Shown piece after piece: positions 53,863 to 62,872 of a stretch of 64,000 bases of DNA. The stretch is from contig NZ_SETE01000008.1 of assembly GCF_004152935.1 (NCBI RefSeq), positions 56,252 to 120,251 of the forward strand. Reading direction: 5' to 3'. Position 1 is the first letter of the stretch. Every line of letters begins with the position of its first letter. A model generated the notes under the pieces. It made no database searches, had not been told where the DNA came from, and saw only the letters and a program-made list of their open reading frames with translations. The position numbers and the translations under genes are program-made. This DNA is from Brumimicrobium glaciale (GTDB lineage: Bacteria; Bacteroidota; Bacteroidia; Flavobacteriales_D; Crocinitomicaceae).

Positions 53863-53928
53863 AGGGTCGGGCTATCCGCTATATCTCTGACAAAAAAGTC
53901 AGAGGATGCCGCTGCTATCCCTAATGCA
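53863..53928. repeat. Bacteroidota intergenic repeat with hairpin CTCTGAC/GTCAGAG
   Basis: The stem 53885-53891/53898-53904 has an A6 loop. The flanking words GTCGGGCTATCCGCTATAT and GATGCCGCTGCTATCCCTAA are, from memory, a frequently repeated intergenic phrase in this phylum. Confidence 0.7.
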
Positions 53929-53994
53929 AAAAAAAGGATGCAATTGATTTATAATTCAGAATCATATAACTGGAGACCATTCATTTAAAGATAA

Positions 53995-54026
53995 AAATGC
54001 ACACCCCAAGTAAGGAATGTGCATTT
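53995..54026 (-). terminator. Hairpin after the T9SS-domain remnant
   Basis: AAATGCACA (53995-54003) pairs with TGTGCATTT (54018-54026). On the minus strand a short T-run follows. It is positioned as the terminator of the degraded gene at 54050. Confidence 0.65.
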
Positions 54027-54049
54027 CTCTTAAAACTAAAAATTATTGA

Positions 54050-54340
54050 TTACTTCTCTTTATCCACAATTAGCTTAGAATTCATTTTCATAATTCCGCC
54101 GTTGTAAATATTGATGATGTAAACTCTGTTGGTAAGACTTCTTGTGTCAATTACTTGTTCACCTTCATTTTCCTCAATTGCTCCTGATCCCATTTCGCGA
54201 CCATTCAAATCAAAGATTCTGTAGTGAGAATTTTTCAGTTCATCGTAAATCTCCCATTTTATGCTTGTGAAATCACTTGCTGGGTTTGGATAAATTATGA
54301 TGTCGTCTCTTCCAAAGTAAATTCATTTCCCGATGGAGAT
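54050..54340 (-). pseudogene. Remnant of a T9SS-secreted protein (sorting domain only)
   Basis: On the minus strand the frame ending at TAA 54052-54050 encodes IIIYPNPASDFTSIKW, then FDLNGREMGSGAIEENEGEQ, NRVYIINIYN and KLIVDKEK, a complete T9SS type A sorting domain of ~85 residues. Upstream the frame is broken. An in-frame TGA lies near 54325, and a neighbouring frame offers the likely linker KIPSPSGNEFTLEETT, so a 1-base indel near 54303-54312 is likely. No start codon or passenger domain remains. Confidence 0.75.
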
Positions 54341-54433
54341 GGAATTTTGTGAATTTAAATCTGTATTTTTTAGTGAAACCAACCAATTGTTCGTTTTCAT
54401 CGTTAATGTTTTAAAATAAAATGTTGAAGAGTT

Positions 54434-54441
54434 TATATTTG
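54434..54441 (+). promoter_or_regulatory. -7 box TATATTTG five bases before a start codon
   Basis: TATATTTG matches TAnnTTTG exactly. The ATG at 54447 follows after five bases. No TTTG lies 19 bp upstream (TTAA is found there), so support is partial. Confidence 0.45.
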
Positions 54442-54446
54442 AAATT

Positions 54447-56453
54447 ATGAAAAGAATCTACTTACTTCAGTTCTTGCTTGCTCTTTGCATAAGCTCAAAC
54501 TTGAGTTTCTCCCAAACAATTTTTTATCAAGACATATATCATGGCGGTGTAACAGGGGATGGGATTGGCACTTATAACTCTGAATCACAAATGACTTTCA
54601 ATGTTGCTATTCCAACAAACAGTACAATTCGTGAAGCATTTCTCTTTGTCACTACTCATAAAAGCAAGTTCCCGAGTTTGGATAGCATATTTTATGATAG
54701 AAAAATTACATTTAATAATATTGAAATAGATTTAAGCGAATCTGATATAATAAGTAGTTTTGATGCAGTAGGTAATGGAGCGTTCAGTAAAAAGGGAATA
54801 ATCGTTGTAGATGTTAAAGAAATGGTTTCTTCGACTCAAACGAGTTATAATTTACTACCGCCTCCCAATCAGCTTATTTCAGCAGCAACTGGTGTATATG
54901 CAGAATTCTATCTTTATATAACTTACGAAAACCCAACCTTACAAAAATTAAATTCATTAATAGTTTTAAACAATCAAGACAATGATCAGAATATTAACTA
55001 CAACATCAATAACTTAAACTCAATCGATTTACTAAGTGAAGTAGGTTTCTCTATACATGGTACAGAATTCTGTGACACAATTAGAGACGGCAGCTATGTA
55101 AGTATCAATGGAAATCTATTAGGTCTTATAGGCGGAGATGAGTTACCACCAAACAAACCTTGCACTGGTGTTTGGGGTTCATTCAATTATAATAACGGAA
55201 CATTGTTTGGCTTATCGAATGACATTTCAAATAACACAATGGTAGGAGCTGATGCGTTAGCTAATATTCAATCCTATATAACTAATCCTAACCAACTTGA
55301 TATTACATTTGAATATCAAGACCCAACAAATGGTCCTTATTCCAATTCAGTTCTTCAATTGTTTTTAACTTACAGCACACCTTGCGCTATATTTTCAGGG
55401 TCAATCACCCCAGACACCACCATCTGCTTCGGTGAAACCCTTCAACTCCAAGCCACAGGAGGCGTTCCAACCGGCACCTCAACTAGCTACGAATGGACAT
55501 CGCTAACCAATCCTTCTGCAATCAACGATTTAAGTTGCACAGATTGTCCCAACCCAATATTTTCAGGAGATAGTTCAACAACTTATACCGTGAGAATTTG
55601 GAATACGGACAGTTGCTCGGTGGTAAAACCTATAAGTATTGGTATTTCGCATCCTCAAGAAATCGATTTTTCAACGCTCAGATCTACATGCAGCTACTCA
55701 ACAGGAAAAATTATCATTCAAGACTCACCAGATAATGTAGTTCAATTGGGAGCGGTAAATAAAAATGGAGATACTTTAAGTCCTAACTCAACAAATACAT
55801 TTTCTGGGCTTTCTGCTGGAGATTATACGCTTTTTTATATTGACAAATTTGGGTGTAGTTCAGATACTTTAGTCACAGTAGAACCTGTGATCAGTACAGT
55901 TGCCCAGTTTAACACTTATCCTAAATCAGGAACAGCTCCAATACAAATCAATCTTACCAATCAATCTCAAAACGCAACAGATTACAGTTGGTGGATTAAT
56001 GACGTTTACCAAGGAAACCAATTTTCTGGTTTTTTTACTGACACTTCAGGAACTTTTGAAATAGAACTTATTGCATGGAAAACAGATAGCATTTGTGCAG
56101 ACACTGTTTCGTTTACAGTTTTCATCTTTGATAGTTTGGTTGCTTCTCTTCCTAATGTTTTTACGCCCAACAATGATGGAGTAAATGACTTTTTTAATGT
56201 CAAGGTAAATCTTGCTGTTGCTTATGACTTGGTTATTCTAAACCGTTGGGGAAATGTTGTTTTTGAAAACGAGGGAGATTTGACAAAAGGAGAACATAAA
56301 CTGTGGAATGGTGAAACCAAAAGTGGTGAAATAGTTATTGATGGAACTTATTTCTATAAGATGGTTTTTGGGCTGGTTCGAGAATCTATAGATTGTGAAA
56401 TAACGGAGTGTGAAGTTGTGAAACAGGGGTTTGTTCAGGTAATTAATAATTGA
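54447..56453 (+). CDS. Gliding-motility/T9SS type B sorting-domain protein with PKD-like domain
   Basis: This is a 668-residue protein with a signal peptide (residues 1-23, ending SFSQ). Residues ~25-310 are beta-rich, with an FNVAIPTNSTIREAFLFVTT opening and no named family. Residues ~320-400 have PDTTICFGETLQLQATGG and SLTNPSAINDLSCTDCPNP, a common surface-protein module. A PKD-like stretch around 480-560 (FNTYPKSGTAPIQINLTNQS) precedes the C-terminal gliding-motility/type B sorting domain, with FTPNNDGVNDFF, NRWGNVVFE and DGTYFYKMVF. By family it leaves by T9SS. It is monocistronic. Codons 55385-55580 are richer in G+C than the rest. Confidence 0.88.
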   Translation: MKRIYLLQFLLALCISSNLSFSQTIFYQDIYHGGVTGDGIGTYNSESQMTFNVAIPTNSTIREAFLFVTTHKSKFPSLDSIFYDRKITFNNIEIDLSESDIISSFDAVGNGAFSKKGIIVVDVKEMVSSTQTSYNLLPPPNQLISAATGVYAEFYLYITYENPTLQKLNSLIVLNNQDNDQNINYNINNLNSIDLLSEVGFSIHGTEFCDTIRDGSYVSINGNLLGLIGGDELPPNKPCTGVWGSFNYNNGTLFGLSNDISNNTMVGADALANIQSYITNPNQLDITFEYQDPTNGPYSNSVLQLFLTYSTPCAIFSGSITPDTTICFGETLQLQATGGVPTGTSTSYEWTSLTNPSAINDLSCTDCPNPIFSGDSSTTYTVRIWNTDSCSVVKPISIGISHPQEIDFSTLRSTCSYSTGKIIIQDSPDNVVQLGAVNKNGDTLSPNSTNTFSGLSAGDYTLFYIDKFGCSSDTLVTVEPVISTVAQFNTYPKSGTAPIQINLTNQSQNATDYSWWINDVYQGNQFSGFFTDTSGTFEIELIAWKTDSICADTVSFTVFIFDSLVASLPNVFTPNNDGVNDFFNVKVNLAVAYDLVILNRWGNVVFENEGDLTKGEHKLWNGETKSGEIVIDGTYFYKMVFGLVRESIDCEITECEVVKQGFVQVINN

Positions 56454-56540
56454 TAATTGTGTACTTCCCTAAATAACGAAGAGAATTAGAAGTAAGTTAC
56501 GTCTAAACAGAACTAAACTCAAATGCTTCGCACAATGAAT

Positions 56541-56589
56541 AAACTCTCTTATTGATTTCGAAAACCAAATAGAGACTGAGAGTTTTTTT
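56541..56589 (+). terminator. Likely terminator upstream of ffh
   Basis: AAACTCTC (56541-56548) pairs with GAGAGTTT (56578-56585), followed by a T-run to 56590. The loop of 29 nt is long, with some internal pairing. Confidence 0.5.
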
Positions 56590-56682
56590 TACTCTTTAAG
56601 GATTCTCAATCAAAATTAGTAACCCATTAATTCATAATTCCCAATTCGTAATTATTGAAAATTCGTAATTCGTAATTATCTA

Positions 56683-56713
56683 TTGATTAATACGAGCGAT
56701 TTTATTAAATTTG
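56683..56713 (+). promoter_or_regulatory. Near-consensus promoter of ffh
   Basis: TTG (56683-56685), 20 bp, then TAAATTTG (56706-56713), close to TTTG-N19-TAnnTTTG. The transcript would start ~20 bases before ATG 56739. The upstream part (56620-56690) is a repeat of ATTCGTAATT words. Confidence 0.55.
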
Positions 56714-56738
56714 CGGCTTAAACCAATATTTTGTAAGC

Positions 56739-58079
56739 ATGTTCGAGAATTTAACAGACAAATTTGAAAAAGCATTTAAGGTCCTTAAGGGACAAGGGCA
56801 GATCTCTGAAATCAATATTGCCGAAACACTCAAAGAGGTGCGTCGTGCTTTACTTGATGCCGATGTTAACTTCAACACTGCAAAAGAATTTACAAATATT
56901 GTAAAAGAAAAAGCACTGGGTAGAGACGTATTAAACGCTGTTTCTCCGGGTCAATTAATGATTAAAATCTGTCATGAAGAACTTATCGAATTGATGGGTG
57001 GCGATGAAACAGAAATTAATTACCAAGGAAATCCAGGTGTTATATTAATGTCAGGACTTCAAGGTTCTGGTAAAACAACATTCTCAGGGAAACTTGCCAA
57101 TTTCTTAAAAACAAAGAAAGGAAAGAATCCATTATTGGTTGCCTGTGATGTTTACCGTCCAGCTGCAATTGACCAATTGCACGTATTGGGTGAACAAATT
57201 GGAGTTGAAGTCTACTCTAATAGAGAAGAAAAGAATCCAGTTAAAATTGCTCAAGCTGCAATTATACATGCAAAAAGCAAAGGTTTCAATGTTGTTATTA
57301 TTGATACCGCGGGTCGTTTAGCGATTGATGAGAAAATGATGTCGGAAATCGCAGACGTGAAAAACGCTGTAAATCCAACTGAAACATTATTCGTTGTGGA
57401 TGCCATGACTGGTCAAGATGCTGTAAATACGGCAAAAGCCTTTAATGAGAAAATCAACTTTGACGGTGTTATACTTACCAAATTAGATGGTGATACAAGA
57501 GGTGGTGCTGCCATTTCAATTAAAGCTGTAGTAAACAAACCAATTAAGTTTGTTGGTACAGGTGAAAAAATGGACGCGATAGATATTTTCTATCCGAAAC
57601 GTATGGCTGACCGTATCCTAGGAATGGGAGACGTTGTTTCTTTGGTTGAAAGAGCGCAAGAGCAATACGACGAAAAAGAAGCACAAAGATTACAGAAAAA
57701 GATTAAAAAGAATCAATTTGATTTCAATGATTTCTTAAGTCAGTTACAACAAGTTAAAAAGATGGGTAACGTTAAAGACTTAATGGGAATGATTCCAGGA
57801 ATGGGGAAAGCCATGAAAGGAGTTGAAATCGAAGACGATGCCTTTAAACATATTGAAGCGATTATTTACTCAATGAGTCCAATTGAACGTGAACGCCCAG
57901 AAATCATTGATACAAACCGTAAGAAAAGAATAGCTAAAGGAAGTGGACAAGATTTAACGGAAGTAAATAAACTTTTAAAGCAATTTGGTGACACTAAGAA
58001 AATGATGAAGATGATGAGCAATAAGAAAAATATGGCCAGCATGATGAAACAAATGAAAGGTGGAATGCCGGGGATGTAA
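56739..58079 (+). CDS. ffh: Signal recognition particle protein Ffh
   Basis: This is a 446-residue protein with the N-domain (ALLDADVNFNTA), G-domain with P-loop GLQGSGKTTFSGK near residue 107, DTAGRL and TKLDGDTRGGAA, then the methionine-rich M-domain (MGMIPGMGKAMKG, KMMKMMSNKKNMASMMKQMK). By family it is the GTPase that binds signal sequences with SRP RNA and docks on FtsY. The C-terminal M-domain end is complete. The promoter at 56683 is a near match to the housekeeping consensus. No SRP RNA gene was recognised in the window. Confidence 0.97.
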   Translation: MFENLTDKFEKAFKVLKGQGQISEINIAETLKEVRRALLDADVNFNTAKEFTNIVKEKALGRDVLNAVSPGQLMIKICHEELIELMGGDETEINYQGNPGVILMSGLQGSGKTTFSGKLANFLKTKKGKNPLLVACDVYRPAAIDQLHVLGEQIGVEVYSNREEKNPVKIAQAAIIHAKSKGFNVVIIDTAGRLAIDEKMMSEIADVKNAVNPTETLFVVDAMTGQDAVNTAKAFNEKINFDGVILTKLDGDTRGGAAISIKAVVNKPIKFVGTGEKMDAIDIFYPKRMADRILGMGDVVSLVERAQEQYDEKEAQRLQKKIKKNQFDFNDFLSQLQQVKKMGNVKDLMGMIPGMGKAMKGVEIEDDAFKHIEAIIYSMSPIERERPEIIDTNRKKRIAKGSGQDLTEVNKLLKQFGDTKKMMKMMSNKKNMASMMKQMKGGMPGM

Positions 58080-58101
58080 TTTTTTTTTGGAAAAAAATTA
58101 C
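58076..58101 (+). other. AT hairpin spanning the ffh stop codon
   Basis: GTAATTTTTTT (58076-58086) pairs with AAAAAAATTAC (58091-58101), with loop TTGG. The stem includes the TAA stop. It is not a standard terminator because the T-run is inside the stem, but it may affect mRNA end formation. Confidence 0.45.
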
Positions 58102-58479
58102 AGTAGCCAGTGTGAGTTTTGAGTAGAGAGGCGAGATCAATTCGTATTATGTTATAGAAATTAGAATCCTGAGAGTTTTGGCTTTTGGGATTTTTTTGAT
58201 TTATACAATAATGAAAAGTTTCTCTCTTCGAAATCCTCCCCCTTACTTTCTTACGAAATGCACTGCGCTCACAATTAGTCACTTGAAACAGTAATGTGAT
58301 TGAATTAATAAAAACCTGAATACCACCTAATTATTTCGAAAAACTACACTTCAATCCCAAATCAAATATTTAAAACCCAAAATCACCAATCACTCTTTAA
58401 CTTTCATCCTTTAAAATTTATTTTTGCTTAACTGCTAAATAATCTTTACTTTTCAATTAGTAACTAACACTTTACTATC
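58102..58479. other. Gene-free stretch between ffh and the next gene
   Basis: No ORF or RNA motif is recognised on either strand. The minus-strand frame overlapping the ffh end (58282-57866) is read against a strongly coding gene and has no family resemblance. The 3' part is AT-rich with no clear -33/-7 pair for the gene at 58480. Confidence 0.5.
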
Positions 58480-59775
58480 ATGAAACTTAAACAAGCATTA
58501 CTTTTCATTCTTTTATCACCTTTGTTTATAGTTGCTCAAACACTTCGTTTAGCTATCCAAGACGAAGGCAAACTGATATATTACACCACAATTCTAAAGA
58601 ACGGAATCTTCCATTCTACAAATTCCAAAAATACGATTAGCATTCCAGTAAAAAGTTTGGATGAGATAATGGTTAGACATGAAAATTATGAAGACTATTC
58701 TTTTCAAGTTTCTGATGGATTAAATAGTAATGACACCATAAATAAGATCATAAGGCTAACTCCACTGTATGACACGCTTAACATTCAAGTATTTGATGAA
58801 TTCACATTCTCCAGCTCCAAATATCAAAATGCATTCAAAAATAAAGATGAATTTATTATAGATTATTACCCTTTTCCTCTCAATCATTTTTATGTAATAA
58901 CAAGAATTAAAAGAGAATATTATGTCAAAATTATTGATGGAATTGGAGAAGAATTAATAACATCAAAATTAAATTTCAAACCAGAGGAAATCTTCTTAGA
59001 TGCAATAGGAAACTTCCATTTGATAGCCAAAGATTCAGTTTATCAAATCTTTCCAACAAATGACTCCATTCATCTAATGAAAGCAATCTCAATAGAAAAT
59101 TTTGAAGTTGACCTTCGAAACTTGGTTGCGCTAGGAAAAAACGGAGCATTTCATCAAAACATGAGTTTACACGATCAGTATTTTGCAATTTCTAGAATTA
59201 TAGATAAGAATGTAACAGATATTTTTCAAACTTTTGACGCAGAAGGCTACGAGAATGCATCCTATCATTATAATGCTGTCGTGAACTTTTACATGAGAAC
59301 AACCCCTGATAGAGACAATATTATTAATATGGGGATTTGGGATGGTAAATTAATGTCTTTAAATAACCATGGTTTTCAAATTATGATAATGACCGTTTGG
59401 AGTAACAAAATTGCCTCAATACCATTGAACGTAAAGTCTTATGGGTTGAAAGAAAACATTATAGTTTTGGATGGAGTGAGAGACAGTGTTTTTCAAATTG
59501 ATAATGAAACGTTTAAAACAAAAGAAGCAAAAGCTCATTTTAGCTTGTCAGGTGATTATTTCAAAGATTTCTTTTACGACAATATTTATATGTATTCTAG
59601 TCATAAAGGTGGAATAGTTGTATCGAAAATAAATATAGTGGAAGGAACATCGTCTGAAATCGCTCAACTATCGGACATACGCAAACCTAAAAACATCAAA
59701 GTTCTAAATGATAAAGTATTTTTCACAGTTTTAGACGACAACAGGTATAATCGAATTATTGAAGTGAAGAAATAG
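58480..59775 (+). CDS. Secreted hypothetical protein, possible beta-propeller
   Basis: This is a 431-residue protein with a signal peptide (residues 1-19, ending IVAQ). After a ~90-residue beta-sandwich-like N-domain (LRLAIQDEGKLIYYTTILK) it shows a series of short beta-rich units (FHLIAKDSVYQI, QYFAISRIIDK, ENIIVLDGVRDSVFQI, KVFFTVLDDNRYNRIIEV) that suggest a propeller of WD/NHL or kelch type. No T9SS sorting domain is seen at its end, so it is probably periplasmic. I do not recognise a family. It stands alone on the plus strand. Confidence 0.65.
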   Translation: MKLKQALLFILLSPLFIVAQTLRLAIQDEGKLIYYTTILKNGIFHSTNSKNTISIPVKSLDEIMVRHENYEDYSFQVSDGLNSNDTINKIIRLTPLYDTLNIQVFDEFTFSSSKYQNAFKNKDEFIIDYYPFPLNHFYVITRIKREYYVKIIDGIGEELITSKLNFKPEEIFLDAIGNFHLIAKDSVYQIFPTNDSIHLMKAISIENFEVDLRNLVALGKNGAFHQNMSLHDQYFAISRIIDKNVTDIFQTFDAEGYENASYHYNAVVNFYMRTTPDRDNIINMGIWDGKLMSLNNHGFQIMIMTVWSNKIASIPLNVKSYGLKENIIVLDGVRDSVFQIDNETFKTKEAKAHFSLSGDYFKDFFYDNIYMYSSHKGGIVVSKINIVEGTSSEIAQLSDIRKPKNIKVLNDKVFFTVLDDNRYNRIIEVKK

Positions 59776-59810
59776 ATAATTAACAATTACTCTAGTCCTC
59801 CCTCTGTATC

Positions 59811-59854
59811 TCTCCCGAATCGTCCCTCTCGGGACAGGCTCTCCAAAAGGGAGA
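59811..59854. repeat. Nested hairpin repeat
   Basis: An outer stem TCTCCC/GGGAGA (59811-59816 with 59849-59854) encloses GTCCC-TCTC-GGGAC (59822-59835). It looks like another REP-type unit in the gap after the hypothetical gene. Confidence 0.65.
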
Positions 59855-59916
59855 TGTTCTATGAATTAATTATTACCGGTAATACAAACATTTTCATTTA
59901 TACACAATTTTTAAAG

Positions 59917-59950
59917 AAAAAAAATCCCGACAGGTAATACCATCGAGATT
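59917..59950 (-). terminator. Terminator of the meaB/lipoprotein operon
   Basis: On the minus strand a stem (59941-59950 with 59923-59932, with G-U pairs) is followed by a T8 run (complement of 59917-59924). It lies 26 bp past the lipoprotein stop. Confidence 0.75.
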
Positions 59951-59975
59951 ATAAATAATTATCAATTGTAAATTA

Positions 59976-60770
59976 TCAATTCACCTCAATATTCTCCAAT
60001 CTAATCTCCGAAACCAACTTCATTCCATCATTAGAGAAAACCTCATCTACACTCAAGTAATCATTCATCAAGTTTTCTTTTGGAGCGTAGTTTAAATAGT
60101 CTTTAAATAGAATTCCGTTGACTTCTTTTACTTGATCAACTGCTCTAAATCTAATTCCACCATCATTCGTGAAATATTGATATGCCATGTAGTCCATTGC
60201 GTAATCCTCAATTCCTATCCAATATAAAAAGATGTCATGAAAATCTTCTCCACCTCCATCTTCATTGAAAGTCACTTTAAGTTTGTAGTACATCTTGTCA
60301 TTGATCTCCACCTCATCTAACAATTCTGTAATTACTGCTGGATCTTTTAATGCTTTTGGTAAAAACGCGAAGTAAAAAACACTATTAATTGAATTTCTAA
60401 AAGCATTTTCGTCTTTTTTAGAAAGTTTCACCACTTTTCCATTGATTGTTCTGATCAAAGAATCTCCTTGCCAACTATCTACAACAGCTTCTCCTCCATC
60501 ATTTGTGAGTTTTCTAGATTGCTTTACTCCATCAACTCCTTGCATATAGGCATATTGGAATTCTCTAAAATCGAAGGATATGTTTGATTTATCAATTAAT
60601 CCTGAGCCATTCTTTTGATAAACGCTATCGATAATTGCTTCAATTGATAAATCATCTAATTCATTATCCGAAGTCGTTACTTCAATTTTCTGTTCAGTTT
60701 CCTTTTCTGCTTTTTCACTACAAGCTGTAAATAAAAATAAACTCGTAAATGCTATAAATACTTTATTCAT
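59976..60770 (-). CDS. DUF6503-like lipoprotein
   Basis: This is a 264-residue protein with a lipoprotein signal ending LFLFTACSEK, Cys near residue 17. The following IISIVYQKNGSGL-type stretch and SNISFDFREFQYAYMQ match the opening of DUF6503 proteins of Flavobacteria, as I recall them. The rest is beta-rich (YYKLKVTFNEDGGGEDFHDIFLYW). By analogy it may be a lipid- or hydrophobe-binding envelope protein; that is inference. Its start lies 8 bp inside the end of meaB, so the two are co-transcribed. Confidence 0.75.
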   Translation of the reverse strand: MNKVFIAFTSLFLFTACSEKAEKETEQKIEVTTSDNELDDLSIEAIIDSVYQKNGSGLIDKSNISFDFREFQYAYMQGVDGVKQSRKLTNDGGEAVVDSWQGDSLIRTINGKVVKLSKKDENAFRNSINSVFYFAFLPKALKDPAVITELLDEVEINDKMYYKLKVTFNEDGGGEDFHDIFLYWIGIEDYAMDYMAYQYFTNDGGIRFRAVDQVKEVNGILFKDYLNYAPKENLMNDYLSVDEVFSNDGMKLVSEIRLENIEVN

Positions 60771-61803
60771 GATTATAAATTTTCATTAGTTTTTCCGCAC
60801 CTTCAAAAGATGAAATTCTTCCTTCTATAACATCTTGTTCAACTTCTGCAATTACTTTTACTAACCGTTCAGCTGAATAAAAGTTCGACATCAAAGTGTC
60901 TGCGATTGTTTCATGCAGCCAATATTTATCCTGCTGCTTCCTATTGTGAAGGAAAGAACCATTGACTTTCGTTTGATTTACAAAACTATCAATTGTGTCA
61001 AATGTTTTCTCAATATTGTAATTTTCATAAGCCGATGCCACCAATGCTTTAGGAATCCATTCGTTTTCATTGGCTGGAAATAAATGCATTGCATTTTCAT
61101 ATTCTTTTTTCGCTCTTCTAGCTTTAATAAGGTTATCACCATCAGCTTTCGTAATGACTAAAGCATCAGCCATTTCCATAATTCCTCGCTTAATTCCTTG
61201 CAATTCGTCACCGGCTCCTGCCAACATTAAAAGCATAAAGAAATCCACCATAGAATTCACCATCGTTTCCGATTGACCAACTCCGACTGTTTCAATCAAT
61301 ATAAAATCATATCCAGCAGCTTCGCAAAGAATAATAGACTCTCTGGTTTTTCTGGCAACTCCTCCCAATGATTTCCCAGCGGCAGAAGGTCGAATAAAAG
61401 CATTTTCATTAACGGACAATTGATTCATTCGGGTTTTATCTCCCAAAATACTTCCTCCACTTTTTTCAGAAGAAGGATCAATTGCCAAAACAGCAATTTT
61501 GAAACCTTTATCAACTACAACTTGACCAAATGACTCTATAAAAGTACTTTTCCCAACTCCAGGCACGCCAGTCACGCCAACACGAATAGATTTCCCTGAA
61601 TGTTTCAAGCAACTATTAATGAGCTTCTGCGCTTCTACCTTATCTTCTTTTCTATTACTTTCAAGCAAAGTAATACCGCTGCTTAATGACTGAAGGTCTC
61701 CTTTTAAAATTCCAGAAAGCAATCCATCACGATTAAAAGAATCTCTTCTTTGTTGACGTTTCTCCTTCCATTTTTTTAATTGATCTTCATTCATCTTCTT
61801 CAC
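60763..61803 (-). CDS. meaB: Methylmalonyl-CoA mutase-associated GTPase MeaB
   Basis: This is a 346-residue G3E-family protein with P-loop GVTGVPGVGKSTFIE near residues 78-92, the switch segment LAIDPSSEKSGGSILGDKTRM, a Glu in ETVGVGQSE, and VITKADGDN for guanine. These are the MeaB/ArgK group marks. By family it protects and reloads B12-dependent methylmalonyl-CoA mutase; the mutase genes are not in the window. A start at 61794 (MNEDQLKKW) is as good as the 61803 start used. It leads a pair with the DUF6503-like lipoprotein, overlapping it by 8 bp. Confidence 0.95.
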   Translation of the reverse strand: MKKMNEDQLKKWKEKRQQRRDSFNRDGLLSGILKGDLQSLSSGITLLESNRKEDKVEAQKLINSCLKHSGKSIRVGVTGVPGVGKSTFIESFGQVVVDKGFKIAVLAIDPSSEKSGGSILGDKTRMNQLSVNENAFIRPSAAGKSLGGVARKTRESIILCEAAGYDFILIETVGVGQSETMVNSMVDFFMLLMLAGAGDELQGIKRGIMEMADALVITKADGDNLIKARRAKKEYENAMHLFPANENEWIPKALVASAYENYNIEKTFDTIDSFVNQTKVNGSFLHNRKQQDKYWLHETIADTLMSNFYSAERLVKVIAEVEQDVIEGRISSFEGAEKLMKIYNHE

Positions 61804-61825
61804 TTTTTGATTTCAACAAAAGAAA

Positions 61826-62632
61826 TTAAACAGCAACATTATGTTCGCGCAATGCATCATTCAAAGAAGTCTTTAAATCTGTACTTGCTTTACGTTTTCC
61901 AATAATCAAAGCACATGGAACTTGAAAATCTCCTGCTGGAAACGATTTTGTGTAAGAACCAGGAATAACAACACTTCTCTCTGGAACTTCACCTTTAATT
62001 TCAATCGGCTTATCACCTGTTACATCAATAATTTTAGTTGATTTCGTTAAAACCACATTCGCTCCTAAAACAGCTTCTTTTCTCACACGAACTCCTTCCA
62101 CAACGATACAACGTGAACCAATAAACGCTCCGTCCTCAATAATTACTGGAGAAGCTTGCAATGGCTCCAAAACTCCACCAATACCAACACCACCACTTAA
62201 GTGTACATTTTTACCAATTTGAGCACAAGACCCAACAGTTGCCCATGTGTCCACCATAGTTCCTTCATCAACATAAGCTCCGATATTTACATAAGAAGGC
62301 ATTAAAATAACACCTTTAGAAATATAAGCTCCATAACGCGCAACTGCAGGAGGAACAACACGAACACCTAATTCTTTGTAATTTGACTTCAACGCCATTT
62401 TATCATGGAATTCAAATGGTCCCACTTCAATTGTTTCCATTTTACGAATAGGGAAATACATCACCACCGCTTTTTTAATCCACTCATTCACTTGCCAATC
62501 TCCGTTCACGGGTTCTGCAACACGTAAATCTCCTTTATCCAAACCTTCAATTACCGCTTCTATCGCTTTAACAGTCTCTTCGTTATTCAATAAAGAGCGA
62601 TCGTCCCAAGCTTTTTCAATTATATCTTTCAT
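61826..62632 (-). CDS. dapD: Tetrahydrodipicolinate N-succinyltransferase
   Basis: This is a 268-residue protein when started at 62632 (MKDIIEKAWDDRSLL); the longer start at 62653 adds seven residues outside the family pattern. The helical N-domain is followed by left-handed beta-helix turns (YVNIGAYVDEGTMVDTWATV, SCAQIGKNVHLSGGVGIGG, GAFIGSRCIVVEGV). MVDTWATVGSCAQIG is the catalytic region of DapD. It transfers succinyl from CoA to tetrahydrodipicolinate in lysine and meso-diaminopimelate synthesis. It is not overlapped by neighbours. Confidence 0.95.
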   Translation of the reverse strand: MKDIIEKAWDDRSLLNNEETVKAIEAVIEGLDKGDLRVAEPVNGDWQVNEWIKKAVVMYFPIRKMETIEVGPFEFHDKMALKSNYKELGVRVVPPAVARYGAYISKGVILMPSYVNIGAYVDEGTMVDTWATVGSCAQIGKNVHLSGGVGIGGVLEPLQASPVIIEDGAFIGSRCIVVEGVRVRKEAVLGANVVLTKSTKIIDVTGDKPIEIKGEVPERSVVIPGSYTKSFPAGDFQVPCALIIGKRKASTDLKTSLNDALREHNVAV

Positions 62633-62872
62633 TTCAAGTTTTCTTTTGAACAAATATAACAGACTTCTACCGAATCCGAGATGGAATGCGCTGTAAAACC
62701 TCGTTCGATCGCTCCAGATTAGACAAAAACTGTTAAAAAGAGCTTTCTTTTAAGAAAATTAAAGTTAATAACCAACTTTTTCGGAATAAAAACGTTATAT
62801 TAATATGTCAGAAGTTTTAAGTGCCTAAAAGACACTATAAACTTTTGCTTAATTCAAAATAAAAAAAGGGAT

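Noticed and set aside
57866..58282. Minus-strand frame of 138 codons over the ffh end
   Set aside because: It is antisense to the Ffh M-domain; translation reflects the Met-rich codons read backwards.
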